Source of the DNA: a virus
Direction: 5' to 3' (one strand)
DNA length: 50,266 nucleotides
Virus record (IMG/VR): IMGVR_UViG_3300031626_000004
Coordinates: 1-50,266 of that record
Positions 32,901 to 40,682 of the stretch are shown here, piece by piece; position 1 is the first letter of the stretch, and each line of letters begins with the position of its first letter. The translations under genes and the position numbers were made by a program. The notes below the pieces were generated by a model that saw only the letters and a program-made list of their open reading frames with translations, ran no database searches and was not told the origin of the DNA.

Positions 32901-33341
32901 TTAAGCGATGCGTACGATAGCGTTTGTGGCATCCGGTGTTGGGAACTGAATAGTGAAAGTACCCGTTGTAGAGGTTTTATCAGAGCCAAAGTCCAACACT
33001 GCAACAGTTGGGTTGCCTGCTGCGCTACTGTTGTAGATCAACGCGCCTCGGGCAGTGATTGTTGCGTTTGTAAACTCAAGGTCCGGGGTGAAGTCCAAGA
33101 AGGCTGTCGTACCTGTAGAAGTTGGGGTCACATTCGTAAGTGTGCCGCCACCCGCTGAGTAAGACCCAGAGTTAGCCACTTCGTTTGCAGTGGTGTACGC
33201 AGTAGTAGCTGCCGTAAACGATGCGCTGTTAGTGTATAAGGCCAACTTAAACGTGTTACCCGATGAAGCAGTGAAGTTGTGAACGCCCTTTAAGATTTCC
33301 ACCTTAAAAGAAGTGCACATAAAGTTACCCGTAAAGGCCAT
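32901..33341 (-). CDS. Beta-rich virion protein (146 aa)
   Basis: The protein is beta-rich (TFKLALYTNSASFTAATTAY, TPDLEFTNATITARGALIYN). Very similar short proteins sit before fibre genes in marine podoviruses. A candidate promoter with a perfect -10 lies just upstream, and AGGAG precedes the ATG. Possible role: fibre-attachment or decoration protein. Confidence 0.6.
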   Translation of the reverse strand: MAFTGNFMCTSFKVEILKGVHNFTASSGNTFKLALYTNSASFTAATTAYTTANEVANSGSYSAGGGTLTNVTPTSTGTTAFLDFTPDLEFTNATITARGALIYNSSAAGNPTVAVLDFGSDKTSTTGTFTIQFPTPDATNAIVRIA

Positions 33342-33375
33342 GTTAAAGTCTCCTCATTTTGTCAGCACAAATACC

Positions 33376-33381
33376 ATTATA
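33376..33381 (-). promoter_or_regulatory. TATAAT -10 element upstream of the fibre genes
   Basis: A perfect TATAAT on the minus strand (ATTATA at 33376-33381) sits in the 58-nt gap before the 146-aa gene. The -35 region is weak. It may give extra transcription of the fibre block. Confidence 0.35.
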
Positions 33382-33399
33382 CGCCGAATCTTGCAACAT

Positions 33400-34047
33400 T
33401 TATTGCTTGGGTCGAATAACTCTACCAACTCGATACTCTTGAGTGGTCTCTTTAGCCTCACCAAGCATTTTCAAACCTGTCATAGCTTCTGCAAACTTAG
33501 AGTTATACATAGCCATTACATCTTGCTCGCCTTTCATAAATATGTAGGCCTCAACAAGGCTTCCATACAACAACGCCAGTTCAGCGTTTTCACTTAGCCA
33601 GGTTGTTCCTGACCCTGCGCCCGCAGTAAGACTGGCAGGTCGATATAGGTAATGCAGTTCACAAACATAGTTCTGATCAGGCGTAGGGGCCAAGATCATA
33701 TTAGAAACATCGAACTGGGCATAGTATTGGGGAGTACCCTGTGTGCTAGGGTCTGGGGTATAGGTCTGGCAGAAAGATACGTCCTTGAACTCAACGAACG
33801 TTTTCGCCCCATTTGAGGTAAAGCTCAAAGAAAACGGAGCCAAAAAGTCTGAAGGAGAGGACAAGTACTCGTTACCTTGAGTCATCGTCGCGCTTGCATT
33901 CCGGCGGAACAAATCTAGCTGAACGTTCTTTAAAATGCGCTCTTCCGCAATTCTTATGAACAACGGTATATTGGTTACGAAAGTACTTTCCGTATTGTCC
34001 GTGTAATCTTGGACTGCAGTTTTTAACTCGTCGTATGTAAAACTCAT
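33400..34047 (-). CDS. Head-tail adaptor/tail tubular-like protein (215 aa)
   Basis: The N-terminal helical part (MSFTYDELKTAVQDYTDNTE, then LFIRIAEERILKNVQLDLFRR) followed by strands (PSDFLAPFSLSF, VCELHYLYRPASL) matches the layout of podoviral tail tubular/adaptor proteins next to the neck. It is a 215-aa protein in a block of neck genes. The identity is inferred from pattern and position. Confidence 0.6.
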   Translation of the reverse strand: MSFTYDELKTAVQDYTDNTESTFVTNIPLFIRIAEERILKNVQLDLFRRNASATMTQGNEYLSSPSDFLAPFSLSFTSNGAKTFVEFKDVSFCQTYTPDPSTQGTPQYYAQFDVSNMILAPTPDQNYVCELHYLYRPASLTAGAGSGTTWLSENAELALLYGSLVEAYIFMKGEQDVMAMYNSKFAEAMTGLKMLGEAKETTQEYRVGRVIRPKQ

Positions 34048-34370
34048 GTTATAACCACCGTTACTACGCCGACAGAAGCCACAGGCGCTAAGTTATCTGG
34101 AGGGGAAAGCCCAGGAAGATAATTGTAACCGACCGGACTCCAACCCCATTGGGTAGCCCGCTGCTGTACAAGGTCTGATTCAGGGCGAGGATTTCTCAAC
34201 GCCTGCGGATCGGGCCCAACGTTAGGCGGGTAAAGCTGCGGCTGCTTGGGATCATACTCATCAGGGCCCACTTTGGCACCCGTCCACTCCACCTTCATCT
34301 CACGAAGACGGTAACGGCGACCAGACCGATCAGATATTCCCCAAGCGTGTTTTCCGCTAGCGTATGACAT
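34044..34370 (-). CDS. Conserved neck-region protein (108 aa), unknown
   Basis: It begins MSYASGKHAWGISDRSGRRY and has a Pro-rich central part (PQLYPPNVGPDPQALRNPRP). The gene overlaps both neighbours by 1-4 nt. It is likely structural. No domain is recognised. Confidence 0.55.
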   Translation of the reverse strand: MSYASGKHAWGISDRSGRRYRLREMKVEWTGAKVGPDEYDPKQPQLYPPNVGPDPQALRNPRPESDLVQQRATQWGWSPVGYNYLPGLSPPDNLAPVASVGVVTVVIT

Positions 34371-35035
34371 TAAACCCTCAAATAACGAATACTAGGCTGC
34401 AGTTTCAACGGAGTACGACCTTCGTCCTCATCCGCGGCACGTTGGAACTCTTCCTCGTAAATAGATTTTAAAATCTGAATACGCTCGGGAGCCCGCTTGA
34501 CCGCAATGTAGTACGCCAAGCCTGCGGCCATACAAGGGAAAAATCTAAAGGGAAGATCCGTTGTGTTCACCAAAGAGTCAGCGTCTTCAATCCTGCGGAC
34601 GTAGTAGTAGACCAACTGATCCGTTGAGTTCTCAGGCACCGCCCAAAGGTTAATGACAGGCAAGATCTGCCTGTTCAACCAGTACTGGCTTGTTCGCCCC
34701 TGAGTTGTTTTATTCGGCAGTGTAGCGTAATCGCCACGGCTAATGCGCTCAACCTCGTAGTCAGTGTTGTTGCGACGAAGAACTACGTCCAACAAATCAA
34801 CTACATCGTCGAGCAAAGTCTCTTGACCCTGACCCTGCGTTAAGGTGATCGTCGCTTGCTTCACAGTCCACAAGTTCAAACCACGGTTGGCCCAGTCAGC
34901 AAACATCAGGTTCAGAGACCGACGTGCTGTCTTAGCATCGTAGCCCGTGCGGACTTCTAGCCCGCACCGCTCATACGCTTCCTCGATGATCTCACCGACG
35001 TCGAGGTTAAAGTCTCTTGATCCTGATGTTGTCAT
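34370..35035 (-). CDS. Putative head-completion/tail accessory protein (P22 gp4-like role)
   Basis: The 221-aa helical protein has the block EIIEEAYERCGLEVRTGYDA, then ARRSLNLMFADWANRGLNLW, a pattern that in other phages belongs to proteins that sit beneath the portal. The rest includes a beta hairpin (LVYYYVRRIED) and a final helix. Role as head-completion protein is by analogy to gene order, not by a strict motif. Confidence 0.55.
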   Translation of the reverse strand: MTTSGSRDFNLDVGEIIEEAYERCGLEVRTGYDAKTARRSLNLMFADWANRGLNLWTVKQATITLTQGQGQETLLDDVVDLLDVVLRRNNTDYEVERISRGDYATLPNKTTQGRTSQYWLNRQILPVINLWAVPENSTDQLVYYYVRRIEDADSLVNTTDLPFRFFPCMAAGLAYYIAVKRAPERIQILKSIYEEEFQRAADEDEGRTPLKLQPSIRYLRV

Positions 35036-35039
35036 GTTA

Positions 35040-35255
35040 TCAACTCATGTTCGTTTTGCGGACACCACGGCCTGCCATTACGCAACCGCCGTCCATGTAA
35101 CGCACCATACCACCATTCTTCTTGCCTTGCGAATCCTTTATCGCTTTAGCAGTGGGGGCACCTTTATCTCCAGGGCTGCGCATGCGTTCTCCGCTGCCGC
35201 CCTCAATGCGTTTTCTTTTGTTTTCGATGTTTTCCCAAAGGCCTGGTTTGCTCAT
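35040..35255 (-). CDS. Small basic protein (71 aa), MSKPGLWENI family
   Basis: The start at 35255 has GGGGGAG upstream; a longer reading from 35315 would overlap the next gene. The N-terminus (MSKPGLWENIENKRKRIEGG) and the block GSGERMRSPGDKGAPTAKAI recur in many marine podoviruses next to capsid genes. The C-terminal part is Gly/Met-rich (KKNGGMVRYMDGGCVMAG). The function is unknown. Confidence 0.65.
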   Translation of the reverse strand: MSKPGLWENIENKRKRIEGGSGERMRSPGDKGAPTAKAIKDSQGKKNGGMVRYMDGGCVMAGRGVRKTNMS

Positions 35256-35256
35256 A

Positions 35257-35490
35257 CTATCTCCCCCTGAAGGCGTGGATATTTGGGTTGCCATCTGACT
35301 TCGACCCATTGCCATTTGCAGACTCCCTTACTAAAAAATCTTGCCACATTGGCTTGATCATGTTGTAATTTTCGTCAACCTTGTACGACACAAGCGTCAC
35401 GGCAGCGTTCATTTGATAAACCTGCAACGAAGCCCAACCTAACATGCCAAAAGCTAGCACAGAAATAACTTGTTGCAGATCAACCTTCAT
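35257..35490 (-). CDS. Small membrane protein (77 aa), one TM segment
   Basis: Residues about 7-26 (QVISVLAFGMLGWASLQVYQ) form a single hydrophobic helix, followed by a polar C-terminal part. It may be a virion or lysis-related membrane protein. No family is recognised. Confidence 0.55.
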   Translation of the reverse strand: MKVDLQQVISVLAFGMLGWASLQVYQMNAAVTLVSYKVDENYNMIKPMWQDFLVRESANGNGSKSDGNPNIHAFRGR

Positions 35491-35494
35491 ATCG

Positions 35495-35740
35495 TCACCA
35501 CGCCTTACATGACCAGTATTTGGCCTTTAGTTTGTCTAACGTACCTTCGTCACAACCATGACGAGCCCTAAACGACTTGCGCCGTTTAGGGTTGTCTTTT
35601 TTGATCGTCATGTTGGCATCACCAAAACGAACAATCTTTTCTTTGCCTTTATCGCAAGCCTTTACAACAGACTTCTTTCCGCCAGATATCTGGCGTTTCG
35701 GAGTGTTGCACTTCATCTTTGACTTGTCGATCTTAGCCAT
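35495..35740 (-). CDS. Very basic Cys-containing protein (81 aa)
   Basis: The protein is Lys/Arg-rich, with four Cys (C11, C29, C63, C78) and a C-terminal motif KRRKSFRARHGCDEG then YWSCKAW that I have seen in small proteins of marine phages. Such a charge and Cys set could bind nucleic acid or zinc. It lies in the head-gene block. Confidence 0.55.
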   Translation of the reverse strand: MAKIDKSKMKCNTPKRQISGGKKSVVKACDKGKEKIVRFGDANMTIKKDNPKRRKSFRARHGCDEGTLDKLKAKYWSCKAW

Positions 35741-35749
35741 GCGTTTTCC

Positions 35750-36031
35750 CTACGCTAGGAGAAACGTAAGTTCGGTCCCTGCGCCCGTAAGCGCAGAAAT
35801 GTAGACCCCCGAAGTGAACAACATTCCATTTTCAGGAATGTAGATCTCGTTCATACCCACGGGAAACTTCTGCGTTAACAGCGTTGCTCCCCCGTTACCG
35901 TTGGTAAGAGTAAACGAGCCAGCCGTAGTTGCGTATATGTTTACGGCCTGAAGTCGCGATCTGGATGGCCCTATAAGAGCCGCCGTCGCACCTTGCGCAT
36001 GAGAATATGCATTTATGTCTGATCCAGCCAT
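35750..36031 (-). CDS. Small beta-rich structural protein (93 aa)
   Basis: Short strands separated by Gly/Asn turns (AVNIYATTAGSFTLTNGNGG, NEIYIPENGMLFTSGVYISA) suggest a compact beta-sandwich, possibly a capsid decoration or neck component. No domain is recognised. Confidence 0.5.
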   Translation of the reverse strand: MAGSDINAYSHAQGATAALIGPSRSRLQAVNIYATTAGSFTLTNGNGGATLLTQKFPVGMNEIYIPENGMLFTSGVYISALTGAGTELTFLLA

Positions 36032-36050
36032 ATTAATCTCCTATAAAAGG

Positions 36051-36536
36051 TTACGGACGGATTACGGTGTTCAGTGCTTGAGCGTACAGAACGGTCACTC
36101 GGATTTCTCCAGCCGAAGTTGCGCCAGTAGTAGTCCAAGTCAGCCGCTCATCCGCAGTTCCTGTGTCCGCCCAAGACAACGCACCGCCTGCTTCAGTGGT
36201 TGGGTACTTGCGGCCCACACCTGAAGCGATTGTAATTGAGAAGGCGTTGACGTAGGTAGCGTTTCCGCCAACAGTATCACCAATACTAAATACCGCAGTT
36301 GCGCCAGCCATTACAGTCGGGCAGTCAATCACGCAATCGATGATCTGCGAATTAGCGGGAATCACAACGTCCGTTACGTTTGCCGCGGATGCGCCGCCAG
36401 CAAGGGCTGTACCTGTCGTGAATGTCTGGGACATAACCACATAGCCGACGTTAGCAACGTCCGTGCCTACAGTTGTGCCAGTTGTGTTCTTGATGTTACC
36501 TGCCCGAATCGGGCCTGAGAAAGTTGTGTTAGCCAT
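36051..36536 (-). CDS. Capsid-associated beta-rich protein (161 aa)
   Basis: The start at 36536 has AGGAG upstream; the longer reading from 36557 lacks one. The protein begins ANTTFSGPIRAGNIKNTTG and is rich in Thr, Ala and Val strands. It comes right after the terminator behind the capsid gene, as decoration or cement proteins often do. Function is inferred. Confidence 0.55.
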   Translation of the reverse strand: MANTTFSGPIRAGNIKNTTGTTVGTDVANVGYVVMSQTFTTGTALAGGASAANVTDVVIPANSQIIDCVIDCPTVMAGATAVFSIGDTVGGNATYVNAFSITIASGVGRKYPTTEAGGALSWADTGTADERLTWTTTGATSAGEIRVTVLYAQALNTVIRP

Positions 36537-36612
36537 GTGAGTCTCCTGTCGTGGCAAATGTCAGCCGCATCAGGCGACTGTCAGGGAATAACTCTATTGT
36601 TACACGAGGTCT

Positions 36613-36647
36613 AAACAAAAAGAAAGAGGCGATCCGAAGACCGCCCC
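36613..36647 (-). terminator. Strong terminator behind the major capsid gene
   Basis: On the minus strand, a 9-bp stem (GGGGCGGTC / GATCGCCTC with two G-U pairs) and a TTCG loop (36626-36647) are followed by TTTCTTTTTGTTT (36613-36625). It lies 24 nt after the capsid stop. Confidence 0.85.
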
Positions 36648-36670
36648 TGACTTTAGTACTGGTTCGAGAC

Positions 36671-37582
36671 TTACGCCCCTGGTGAACCGAACACTGTGCG
36701 TGGGTCGCTAAAGCCAAAGCTGTAACGCTCACGAGCTTTGAAGCGCATGTTCCCTGTGTCGAAGTCAGCTTCCATGTTAGTGGAAAGCGGAGTCCGCTCA
36801 AAGTGAACAAAGCCACGAGGCGCGTCGGTCTTGAGGAAGAACGCATCTGGATCAGTGAGGAAGTCGTTGACGGCATAGCCATCAGGCAACATGCCCATTG
36901 AACGGATAGCGTTCGTGTCGTTGTCCGCTGTGCCAACACGAAGGTTGGAAACCATCAAACGCTCTGCAATGAACTGCAGTTGACGTGGGATGACCAACTT
37001 CATGCCGCGCAATGCGACCTTCAAGCCACGTTCGTCAACGAAACCAGCGATGTTGATCAGAGCGTCTTCCAAAGAAGTTTCGTTCAAATCAGCAGCCACT
37101 GCTGGAGTGTTAGCGAAAGTCCCACCGTTTGTAAGCGGGTGAGTAGTGGCGCAAAGAGCGACACCGTCACCGCCAGCAGTTGCGCCGCCTGCGAACGCAT
37201 TGTTCAACACAGACGCAGCTTTAACCTGCTTAGAGTGAGCCATTGAGCGAGCGAGGGCGCGTGTGTAACGACTGCCGAGGCGGTCATACAAGTTGTCCTC
37301 GATTGCTTCCTCAGTGATTGAGAATGCAAGCGCAACGGTTTCGTGGTTGTAACGAGCAGTGTATGCTTCGTTAGCGTCGTCGAAATTGATTGCAGAACCT
37401 TCAGATTTTGTAGGTGCTGCGCCAAATCCGGACAACATGACCTCCTCTTCAAACGCGCGGTCTGAAGATTCGGTGGTGAAGATCTCAGCGTGTTGGTTTT
37501 CGTACCGGGAGTACTCCATACCAAACAGGGCGTTGAGGCCTGGTTCTAGCTCTTTAGCCAGTTGTGCGCGTGAAATAGCCAT
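36671..37582 (-). CDS. Major capsid protein
   Basis: The 303-aa protein has the features of a phage major head subunit: N-terminal helix, YTARYNHETVALAFSITEEA near residues 73-92, an abundant middle domain and the conserved IPRQLQFIAERLM and DAFFLKTDAPRGFVHFER segments typical of Mu gpT-like and HK97-fold capsid proteins. It has a very strong AAGGAGG ribosome binding site and its own terminator, both expected for the most abundant virion protein. The scaffold gene lies upstream in the same operon. Confidence 0.85.
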   Translation of the reverse strand: MAISRAQLAKELEPGLNALFGMEYSRYENQHAEIFTTESSDRAFEEEVMLSGFGAAPTKSEGSAINFDDANEAYTARYNHETVALAFSITEEAIEDNLYDRLGSRYTRALARSMAHSKQVKAASVLNNAFAGGATAGGDGVALCATTHPLTNGGTFANTPAVAADLNETSLEDALINIAGFVDERGLKVALRGMKLVIPRQLQFIAERLMVSNLRVGTADNDTNAIRSMGMLPDGYAVNDFLTDPDAFFLKTDAPRGFVHFERTPLSTNMEADFDTGNMRFKARERYSFGFSDPRTVFGSPGA

Positions 37583-37595
37583 GTGTTAGACCTCC

Positions 37596-38246
37596 TTAAA
37601 CGCCAGTGGACGAAGGCGTACCAGCTGCAATACCACCATTGGCGGAATTAAAGCTCGTATTCAAACGTACGATTAATGGGATACCAGCGACTGTGAAGTC
37701 AGAATTATCAGGGTCGTCTTGGACGCCAATAACACGCAGCTGAAGAGTGGCAGTGGCAGCAGCGGTGTTCAAGTCTGCGGATGCAGAAGAGATACCAGTG
37801 GTGTCATTGCCCGCAGTGGCGGTTGCCATCCCGATGTTCTTAAAGACCATCGCACGAATTTCCGCTTCAGTGTTCGCTGCTGCAACAACATTAGATGTCG
37901 CAATAGTAAACGTCTGCATTGGATTGTCGTAAACAAAGGCTTTGATCGGGAAGTTTGTATCTACACCAGCAGAAGTTCCCTGCCAAGATGGTGACCAGAT
38001 AGTCTTGCCGTCAGTTGCGCGAACGTATTCGACACCCCAGAACACACCCAAAAACGCTACGTTACCACCAGCAGCAGCTTGCGCTACAGAGATAGTTCCG
38101 CCCGCTATAGGAATGACAGGAGAGCCCTGATACATTTTTGTGTTGTTGTTTGACGCAATACGATACTCGGTAGCACCCGTAGTATTCGCACCTTGCCCAA
38201 CAACGCCGATAGGCCGTAGCCCAAAGGAACCGTTAGAATTTGCCAT
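37596..38246 (-). CDS. Capsid-associated protein (216 aa)
   Basis: The protein begins MANSNGSFGLRPIG and is beta-rich and Ala/Gly/Thr-rich (IPIAGGTISVAQAAAGGNVA). Its position directly before the capsid gene in transcription order, and its size, suggest a head decoration protein. Similar proteins next to capsid genes are common in marine phages. Confidence 0.6.
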   Translation of the reverse strand: MANSNGSFGLRPIGVVGQGANTTGATEYRIASNNNTKMYQGSPVIPIAGGTISVAQAAAGGNVAFLGVFWGVEYVRATDGKTIWSPSWQGTSAGVDTNFPIKAFVYDNPMQTFTIATSNVVAAANTEAEIRAMVFKNIGMATATAGNDTTGISSASADLNTAAATATLQLRVIGVQDDPDNSDFTVAGIPLIVRLNTSFNSANGGIAAGTPSSTGV

Positions 38247-38263
38247 AATAGCACCTCATAAGA

Positions 38264-38722
38264 TTAATCGGAGTCTCGTCGTGAGCCTCCAAACGATACG
38301 CGACTTTGCCGACTATTAGTAATCGGCATGGAAGGATGTTGCTCCTTCATAAGGTCCTGATCTACAGCAGTCATTTGTTCGCGGGTTCTGCCCCCGTAAT
38401 ATGCAGTTCGTTCTGCTACTGTCTCGAGCGGGATTCGGCACAGCATCAATCCGCCTTGCCCTATGATACCCTCGTACCGACCATCGTCGATAGTTGGAGC
38501 CTCATAGTCTGGATATTCATCTTTCCGGACAGGTTCCCATCCTTCACGCAGCTTAGAGTTGACATTCATCTTGTCTTCTTCGCCACGCATTGCGATTCGT
38601 ATCCAGCGATGCACAAAGCCATCTGGGGCATTTGGTGCGGCTAGGTGACTGGGCGGTGCCCATGGTTTACGGCGCGTTTCAGTTTCGCGTGATTCGCTTG
38701 CGCGAGGTTTTCTGTCAGTCAT
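38264..38722 (-). CDS. Conserved head-region protein (152 aa), unknown
   Basis: It has a basic N-terminus (RKPRASESRETETRRKPWAP), and the block APNAPDGFVHRWIRIAMRGE occurs in head gene clusters of marine phages. The C-terminus is polar. It may be a scaffold partner or head-vertex protein. Confidence 0.55.
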   Translation of the reverse strand: MTDRKPRASESRETETRRKPWAPPSHLAAPNAPDGFVHRWIRIAMRGEEDKMNVNSKLREGWEPVRKDEYPDYEAPTIDDGRYEGIIGQGGLMLCRIPLETVAERTAYYGGRTREQMTAVDQDLMKEQHPSMPITNSRQSRVSFGGSRRDSD

Positions 38723-38726
38723 ATTC

Positions 38727-39617
38727 TCAATCCTTCACATATTTTGCATATTCTTCAAGCGGGACGTTTAAACGTTTTGCCATCGCAATTTGTGATGGTG
38801 ATAACTTCACCGACCTGCGCCCTGATTTTGCTGTACTGCGGGTAGCTGAAGCGCCAGCAGGTGCGACCTGTGCTCCGCCCGATCTTTTCGCCGCTTGGAA
38901 TTTCTGTGGAAACTCCGTGCGCATGCGTTTGTCAACTTCACTATAGTACTCATCACTCGACGGGTCAAATCCTTCTTCCTCAACCAGTTTGCGATGAATA
39001 CCAAACGAAGCATAAGTCATAACTTCATCTGAACCAAACCACTCGTTTTTATCAGCCCAGTCTTGGGCTCGGGGGTCTGGTTTAGCGGCCTTCTGCTGCG
39101 GGGCAGCGGCAGGCTGTTGTGTTTGTTGTGGAACAGGTTCGGCTTCCTGAACAGACAGACGCTGTTTAGCAACACGAACACGCTCCTGCATAAGAGTCAT
39201 TTGAGACAACTGCTCTTGCGCAGTAAACATTGCTTCGCTGTCACCAGCGTCATATGCCTCACGGTACTGCTGCTTAACAGCCGCAACTTGACTTTTAATG
39301 CGTGATTCTTCCGAGTTGACGTAGCCCTTGTCCAGGTTTTTAACCTGAGTCTTGAGCTTGGTGTTCTCGTCTAGAAGCCGTTGAGCCATGGTAACCGCTT
39401 CTTCGCGGTCCCGTTCCTCTTTACGGTATTTCTCCGTCAGCTTCTTAATCCGGCCTTGGACCTTCTGGCTATAGCTTTCTAGCTCATCAGGCTCCGCCGC
39501 AGATTCCGCTTCAACCCTTTCAGGCTTCGACGGCTTTTCGTCTTCCTCCGTAGAATCGATTTCGACCTCTACGCCTGTGTCCTCGTCGTCAAGGACCTCT
39601 TCATTTTCTTGGGACAT
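38727..39617 (-). CDS. Scaffolding protein
   Basis: The 296-aa protein is highly acidic at the N-terminus (DDEDTGVEVEIDSTEEDE), with a long coiled-coil (KVQGRIKKLTEKYRKEERDR, continuing to residue about 150), a Gln/Pro/Ala linker and a short basic C-terminal domain (SGRRSVKLSPSQIAMAKRLN). This is the standard layout of a capsid scaffold, with the helical rod as core and the C-terminal basic part binding the coat. It is upstream of the capsid gene in the operon. Confidence 0.75.
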   Translation of the reverse strand: MSQENEEVLDDEDTGVEVEIDSTEEDEKPSKPERVEAESAAEPDELESYSQKVQGRIKKLTEKYRKEERDREEAVTMAQRLLDENTKLKTQVKNLDKGYVNSEESRIKSQVAAVKQQYREAYDAGDSEAMFTAQEQLSQMTLMQERVRVAKQRLSVQEAEPVPQQTQQPAAAPQQKAAKPDPRAQDWADKNEWFGSDEVMTYASFGIHRKLVEEEGFDPSSDEYYSEVDKRMRTEFPQKFQAAKRSGGAQVAPAGASATRSTAKSGRRSVKLSPSQIAMAKRLNVPLEEYAKYVKD

Positions 39618-39626
39618 AATCTTCTC

Positions 39627-40118
39627 CTAGACGTGCTTGATGTCGTCAGGCTCTAAGAGCGTAGCGATAACCTCGTCATCATTAATGATGCGAACCTCTC
39701 CGCCGTCGATCTTAAAACGTGAACCAGAATACCGACCAATACAAACCCATTGGCCCTCTTTGCACCATGGCGCTGCGTCAACACCGAACTTGCCGGGGTC
39801 TTTGTAGGCCAAAGGTCCTAACTTCAAAACGTAAGCCACAACAGTAGCTACAGCTTCTCTAGCTCGGATTTCGTCAGGGATATGTAGACCCCCCTGCGTT
39901 TTAGTCGTACCTTGGTACGGCATAACCAACAGTCGCCAACCCGTAGGTTGAGGCAGTCGATCCATCAGGGATGTATCTAAAAGTGCGGGATCTAATACTC
40001 GATCCGCAGCGTTAACGTACGCGCTATCTACAGGGGACGACTCAGTTGAACTTTCAACTTTTCGGTCCTTGCTAATTTTCTGCGCTACATGATCAGGAAG
40101 AAATAAGGTCTTCGACAT
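39627..40118 (-). CDS. GroES-like co-chaperonin
   Basis: The C-terminal 100 residues of this 163-aa protein follow the Cpn10 pattern: PQPTGWRLLVMPYQGTTKTQ, then GLHIPDEIRAREAVATVVAY, GDAAPWC-type lid region with a metal-like KEGQWVCIG, and an end FKIDGGEVRIINDDEVIATL. GroES family members cap GroEL and help fold coat proteins. The N-terminal about 60 residues are phage-specific. The start at 40118 (MSKTLFLPD) overlaps the 70-aa gene. Position just before the scaffold gene supports a role in capsid folding. Confidence 0.8.
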   Translation of the reverse strand: MSKTLFLPDHVAQKISKDRKVESSTESSPVDSAYVNAADRVLDPALLDTSLMDRLPQPTGWRLLVMPYQGTTKTQGGLHIPDEIRAREAVATVVAYVLKLGPLAYKDPGKFGVDAAPWCKEGQWVCIGRYSGSRFKIDGGEVRIINDDEVIATLLEPDDIKHV

Positions 40119-40305
40119 CTTCAGCGTGGTTCTCCAGCAGGGCTTTAATTTCCTCACGAGCGTAGGTCAGGCCCCGTATCTCACCCACCATGAGCTTATA
40201 ACTCTCCCAGTCTTTGGCAGCGTCATGTGCGAGAGCACTTGCAATATCTTGTTCGCGCTCTCGTAGTAGCTTATACATGTATGTCGCAAAGTCTACAAGG
40301 TCCAT
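40093..40305 (-). CDS. 70-aa helical protein, unknown
   Basis: A single helical hairpin (MDLVDFATYMYKLLRERE and EIRGLTYAREEIKALLENH). It overlaps the co-chaperonin gene by 26 nt. Its place beside GroES-like and head genes recurs in related phages. Function is not known. Confidence 0.6.
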   Translation of the reverse strand: MDLVDFATYMYKLLREREQDIASALAHDAAKDWESYKLMVGEIRGLTYAREEIKALLENHAEDVEDLISS

Positions 40306-40682
40306 TAAAGAATATCCCTTTCTGAACCTTCAGCCATGGCCGTGATAGGCCCGCCCTTTACCCATTCATTACAAACGTAGTCAGCAGAACACATGAATTT
40401 GTAGATCTGGCAGTAGCCAAGATCGCCAGACTCATCACCGATGCAGTCCATCATGTCTTCCGTTTGGTTGTATGCACCACAGTTGCCGCAGACTTCAGAG
40501 AGCTTGAACCCACCGTCCTCTGTAGCATCGTGGTAGTTCGCCTCGTCCTGCGCATACATCTTGTTAACGTCGTTAACTTCTTCGTCCTGCGTGGCTATCG
40601 GGCAGCTAGAGCCGTTGTCATCCCCGTCCATCTTATCGACAGGGATGCCATCAGGCATTATGCTGATCATAATCGTAGGCAT
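40305..40682 (-). CDS. Cys-rich acidic protein (125 aa), possible metal-binding
   Basis: The C-terminal half has an ordered Cys/aromatic pattern: CGNCGAYNQTEDMMDC, GYCQIYKFMC and YVCNEWVKGGP. This recalls the CxxC...C...C spacing of high-potential Fe-S proteins, though it could equally be a disulfide or zinc fold. The N-terminal part is acidic (DKMDGDDNGSS). The rest of the operon gives no clue to its role. Confidence 0.55.
   Translation of the reverse strand: MPTIMISIMPDGIPVDKMDGDDNGSSCPIATQDEEVNDVNKMYAQDEANYHDATEDGGFKLSEVCGNCGAYNQTEDMMDCIGDESGDLGYCQIYKFMCSADYVCNEWVKGGPITAMAEGSERDIL

Noticed and set aside
29149-33341. Diversity-generating retroelement acting on the fibre genes
   Set aside because: No reverse transcriptase or template/variable repeat pair with adenine-specific differences is visible.
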